Below, piece after piece: positions 32,034 through 34,896 of a stretch of 34,896 nucleotides of DNA. A model generated the notes under the pieces. That model was not told the origin of the DNA. It was given only the letters and a program-made list of their open reading frames with translations, and searched no databases. How positions within the stretch are numbered: the stretch's first letter is position 1; each line of letters starts with the position of its first letter. Source of the stretch: Spartobacteria bacterium UBA5019. GTDB lineage: Bacteria > Verrucomicrobiota > Verrucomicrobiia > Chthoniobacterales > Terrimicrobiaceae. The stretch lies in assembly GCA_002396485.1 (NCBI GenBank), contig DGXZ01000072.1, positions 1 through 34,896 on the forward strand, read 5' to 3'. A program made the translations under genes and the position numbers.

Positions 32034-32060
32034 CCATTCTGTTAATTCTGTAAATTCTGT
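32034..32060 (-). repeat. Three 9-base tandem units (ACAGAATTA type)
   Basis: On the minus strand ACAGAATTT, ACAGAATTA, ACAGAATGG in direct succession, in the uvrA-mutS gap. Same unit type as at 17440-17466. Confidence 0.6.
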
Positions 32061-32085
32061 CTAAAATTTCCTGCGTAAAAACCCG

Positions 32086-34566
32086 ATGTCATCCGAAACG
32101 CTCACACCCATGATGCAGCAATACCAAGCCCTCCGGCGGGAATTGCCCACGGGCACGCTGCTGCTTTTCCGCCTCGGGGACTTTTACGAGATGTTCGGCG
32201 AGGATGCGACAGAGGCCTCGCGTGTTTTGAATGTGGCCCTCACGAAACGCGGCACGACTCCCATGTGCGGCGTTCCCTACCATGCCGCGCGGAACTATAT
32301 CGAAAAACTCATCGCCGCCGGTTGGCGCGTTGCGATCTGCGATCAGGTTGGCGAGGTCACGGCCGGCAAACTCGTTCGCCGTGAGATTTCCCAGGTTCTG
32401 AGCCCCGGAACACTCGACGACTTCGGTCTCGATGACCGCAAACCCAATTTCCTCGCCGCACTCAACAAACGCGGCGACACCCATGGACTCGCCTACTGCG
32501 ACCTCAGCACCGGCGAGTTCCGCCTCACCGAACTCGACTCGCTCCCGGCCCTCCTCGATGAACTCGCCCGCGTCTCACCTGCGGAAATTCTCATACCGGA
32601 TCATCAAACGGATGCCTTCAAACAGGTGACGCCCCAGGCGCCGGTGGATGGCTATGTTTTCGAATTCGAGCCAGCGAGCGAATTGCTGCGCGCTCATTTC
32701 AAGGTTCACTCGCTCGATGGATTCGGTTGCTCCGACCTCCCAGCGGGAACAGGCGCCGCCGGTGCGCTGCTGCATTACATCACCCGCCAGATGCGCCGCC
32801 CGGCGGGCCATCTGAAGCAACTCCAACCCTACCGCCGCAGCGAGTTTCTCATTCTGGATGCCGCCACGCAAAGCCACCTCGAGCTCGTGCATTCCCGCGC
32901 CGGCCGTGGAATGACACTCCTCGGCGCACTCGACCGCACCGCGACGCCCATGGGTGCCCGCCTCCTGCGCGACTGGATTCTCCATCCGCTCAAAGATGCA
33001 GCTGAAATCGAAAAGCGGCAGGATGCCATTGCCGCCCTCCTCGATGATGCCATGCTCCTTGGCGACCTCCGTAGCCGCCTTGCCGACATACGCGACATCG
33101 AGCGCGCCACGGCTCGCCTGAGCGGTCCCTCCGGCAATGCACGCGATCTTTCAGCCTTGGCACAATCCCTCGACCGCATTCCGCCCCTCGCGGCCAGTCT
33201 TGGAGGGCTTCATGGATTCACCATTCCCTCCGCCTTGCTCTCGGGTCTCACCGCTCGCCTCCATGCGCTTCCGGAACTCAGTGAAACCCTCCGCCGCGCC
33301 ATCGTCGCAGAGCCACCCGCAGTCATTCGTGACGGCGGCTTCATCGAGGCAGGCTACGACTCGGACCTGGACGAACTCCGCTCGGCCTCGCACGAGGGAA
33401 AAAACTGGATCGCCGCCCTGCAGGAAAAAGAAATCGAACGAACCGGCATCAGATCCCTCAAGGTCCGCTTCACTTCCGTCTTCGGCTACTTCATCGAAAT
33501 CACCAAAGCGAACCTCGGCGCTGTTCCCGCCGACTACATCCGCAAGCAAACAACCGTCAACGGGGAGCGGTTCATCACTCCCGAGCTCAAGGAATTTGAA
33601 GGGAAAATCCTCGGCGCGGACGAACGCTCCCGCGCCCGCGAGATCGAAATCTTCGCCGAACTCCGCAGCGCCGTCCTGAGCCAAATCCACCACCTGCAGG
33701 AAACTGCCGCGACACTTGCCGTCCTCGACGCCATCTGCTCTCTCGCCGAAACCGCACGCCTCCATGGCTACTGCCGCCCGGAGATCAATGACTCGGATGT
33801 TTTGGAAGTCTGCGATGGACGCCACCCCGTTCTGGACCAGCAAACCGAAGGCTCGCGCTTTGTTCCGAATGACACAAACCTGGGCACGGACGGGAAGAAA
33901 TTCGCCATCATCACCGGCCCGAATATGGCTGGAAAATCCACCTACATCCGCCAAGTCGCCCTCCTCACCCTCCTCGCCCAGACCGGCAGTTTCGTCCCCG
34001 CCAAATCCATGCGACTCGGCCTCACCGACCGCATCTTCACCCGCGTCGGCGCAAACGACGACCTCTCACGAGGTCAATCAACCTTCATGGTGGAAATGAA
34101 CGAAACGGCAAACATCCTCAACAACGCGACGGACCGCAGCCTCGTCATCCTCGATGAAATCGGACGCGGCACATCCACATTCGACGGCCTCTCCATCGCC
34201 TGGAGCGTCGCCGAATACCTCCACGACAAAATCAGCTGCCGCGCCCTCTTCGCAACCCACTACCACGAACTCACCGACCTCGAGCGCACCCGCAGCGGCG
34301 TGCAAAACCTCAATGTCGCCGTCCGCGAGTGGAACGACCAAATCATCTTCCTGCGAAAAATCCTCCCCGGCCGTGCAGACCAAAGCTACGGCATCCAAGT
34401 CGCCCGACTCGCCGGCCTCCCCGACTCGATCATCACCCGCGCCAAGGAAATCCTGGAAAACCTCGAGAAATCCGAACTCAACGCCGCCGGCCAACCCACC
34501 ATAGCCAAAACCGCCCGCAAACGCCTCGTTCCCGACCCCAACGCCGCCCAACTCGCACTTTTCTAA
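32086..34566 (+). CDS. mutS: DNA mismatch repair protein MutS
   Basis: An 826-residue MutS. The mismatch-binding Phe-x-Glu is in LGDFYEMFGEDA near residue 32, the connector and lever domains follow, and the C-terminal ABC ATPase has Walker A GPNMAGKSTYIRQ, the Walker B/signature region LVILDEIGRGTSTFDG and FATHYHELTDLE. All catalytic motifs are intact. ATG at 32086 is used; the next ATG pair lies 9-10 codons on and would still keep the Phe-x-Glu motif. It follows uvrA by 101 nt with a tandem repeat between them. Confidence 0.97.
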   Translation: MSSETLTPMMQQYQALRRELPTGTLLLFRLGDFYEMFGEDATEASRVLNVALTKRGTTPMCGVPYHAARNYIEKLIAAGWRVAICDQVGEVTAGKLVRREISQVLSPGTLDDFGLDDRKPNFLAALNKRGDTHGLAYCDLSTGEFRLTELDSLPALLDELARVSPAEILIPDHQTDAFKQVTPQAPVDGYVFEFEPASELLRAHFKVHSLDGFGCSDLPAGTGAAGALLHYITRQMRRPAGHLKQLQPYRRSEFLILDAATQSHLELVHSRAGRGMTLLGALDRTATPMGARLLRDWILHPLKDAAEIEKRQDAIAALLDDAMLLGDLRSRLADIRDIERATARLSGPSGNARDLSALAQSLDRIPPLAASLGGLHGFTIPSALLSGLTARLHALPELSETLRRAIVAEPPAVIRDGGFIEAGYDSDLDELRSASHEGKNWIAALQEKEIERTGIRSLKVRFTSVFGYFIEITKANLGAVPADYIRKQTTVNGERFITPELKEFEGKILGADERSRAREIEIFAELRSAVLSQIHHLQETAATLAVLDAICSLAETARLHGYCRPEINDSDVLEVCDGRHPVLDQQTEGSRFVPNDTNLGTDGKKFAIITGPNMAGKSTYIRQVALLTLLAQTGSFVPAKSMRLGLTDRIFTRVGANDDLSRGQSTFMVEMNETANILNNATDRSLVILDEIGRGTSTFDGLSIAWSVAEYLHDKISCRALFATHYHELTDLERTRSGVQNLNVAVREWNDQIIFLRKILPGRADQSYGIQVARLAGLPDSIITRAKEILENLEKSELNAAGQPTIAKTARKRLVPDPNAAQLALF

Positions 34567-34896
34567 AAAAAATTCCCCAGCAACCGCTACTCCTGCCCAT
34601 TCGGCAAAGACGAATACACATCCGCAAGCCCGTTCGGCCCCGCCATCCCAGCCAAGTGCCCCCAGCACTTTATAAAAGATAGCATCTCCGTACTCATACC
34701 AATATTTCTTTGAAATTGGACTTTGCATCGCAAAAGAAGGGACCATGGCCGTCCCAGCCGTGTGGAGTCTGGTCCACCTGCTCGCGTTCTACCCATCGGA
34801 ACCCGAGAGCACCTCCATCGGCGAGAGGGAGTCCAATGGTGACGAGGCTGTGCGCGTCCAAGCGTTTGCTGAAAAATGTGGCCGTCGACGCGGTCT
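34567..34896. other. Window end: no confident gene
   Basis: No Rho-independent terminator is evident after mutS. A minus-strand frame is open from the window edge (34894) to a TGA at 34696-34694 and reads SKRLDAHSLVTIGLPLADGG, later VERE and GWDGHGPFFCDAKS. It could be the end of a gene lying beyond the window, but the family is not recognisable and other frames are open as well. Confidence 0.25.

Noticed and set aside
1..34896. CRISPR array
   Set aside because: No regularly spaced repeat with unique spacers; the repeats found are short palindromes, 9- to 18-base tandem units or the 121-bp pair.

Overview
The window looks like a chromosomal segment of a PVC-superphylum bacterium, most likely a member of Verrucomicrobiota. 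The main argument is the 1,822-residue UvrA, which is two complete UvrA copies fused head to tail, a form I know from Chlamydiae and Verrucomicrobia. Other hints are the hpf-scpA-scpB gene order, frequent GTG/TTG starts and weak Shine-Dalgarno sites. No rRNA, tRNA, CRISPR array or recognisable integrase/transposase was seen.

Layout. (1) 1-3312: an MDR-family oxidoreductase, then small envelope genes (two lipoproteins, an lmo0937-like protein, a YqjD/DUF883-like protein, a two-helix membrane protein). (2) 3313-6651: a REP-like intergenic stretch, a secreted fasciclin-domain protein with a strong terminator, a UbiB/AarF-type atypical kinase and a lysine-rich histone-like protein. (3) 6652-7480: decayed DNA holding a SOUL haem-binding remnant and a 26-codon fragment of lgt. 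(4) 7481-20190: a 12.7-kb accessory/defence island with two small related proteins, a VapBC-type pair whose toxin has an in-frame stop, a type I restriction-modification operon (hsdM-hsdS-DUF1016-hsdR-radC), a second DUF1016 nuclease, and a three-gene operon of unknown function. (5) 20191-34566: housekeeping genes in one direction: lgt, an alpha/beta hydrolase, hpf, scpA, scpB, a chorismate mutase/ACT protein with a collapsed prephenate dehydratase domain, trpC, a small membrane protein, an HU/IHF protein, the double uvrA and mutS. (6) 34567 to the end: no confident gene.

The most striking structure is a 121-bp direct repeat (119/121 identical) that brackets the island. The right copy is the leader and first 20 codons of the intact lgt gene. 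The left copy, 12.8 kb upstream in the same orientation, is the same segment followed by unrelated DNA and a stop codon. The simplest reading is that the island entered at the 5' end of lgt, with duplication of the leader and start so that lgt stayed intact.

Within the island, the restriction operon is very compact (4-nt overlaps or gaps of 2-4 nt), so its genes are probably translated together. The DUF1016 gene between hsdS and hsdR and its paralogue just upstream of hsdM contain long perfect palindromes inside their coding sequence, one of them at the same aligned protein position in both. In the housekeeping half, hpf-scpA-scpB-aroQ/pheA-like-trpC-orf126 form one tightly packed operon.
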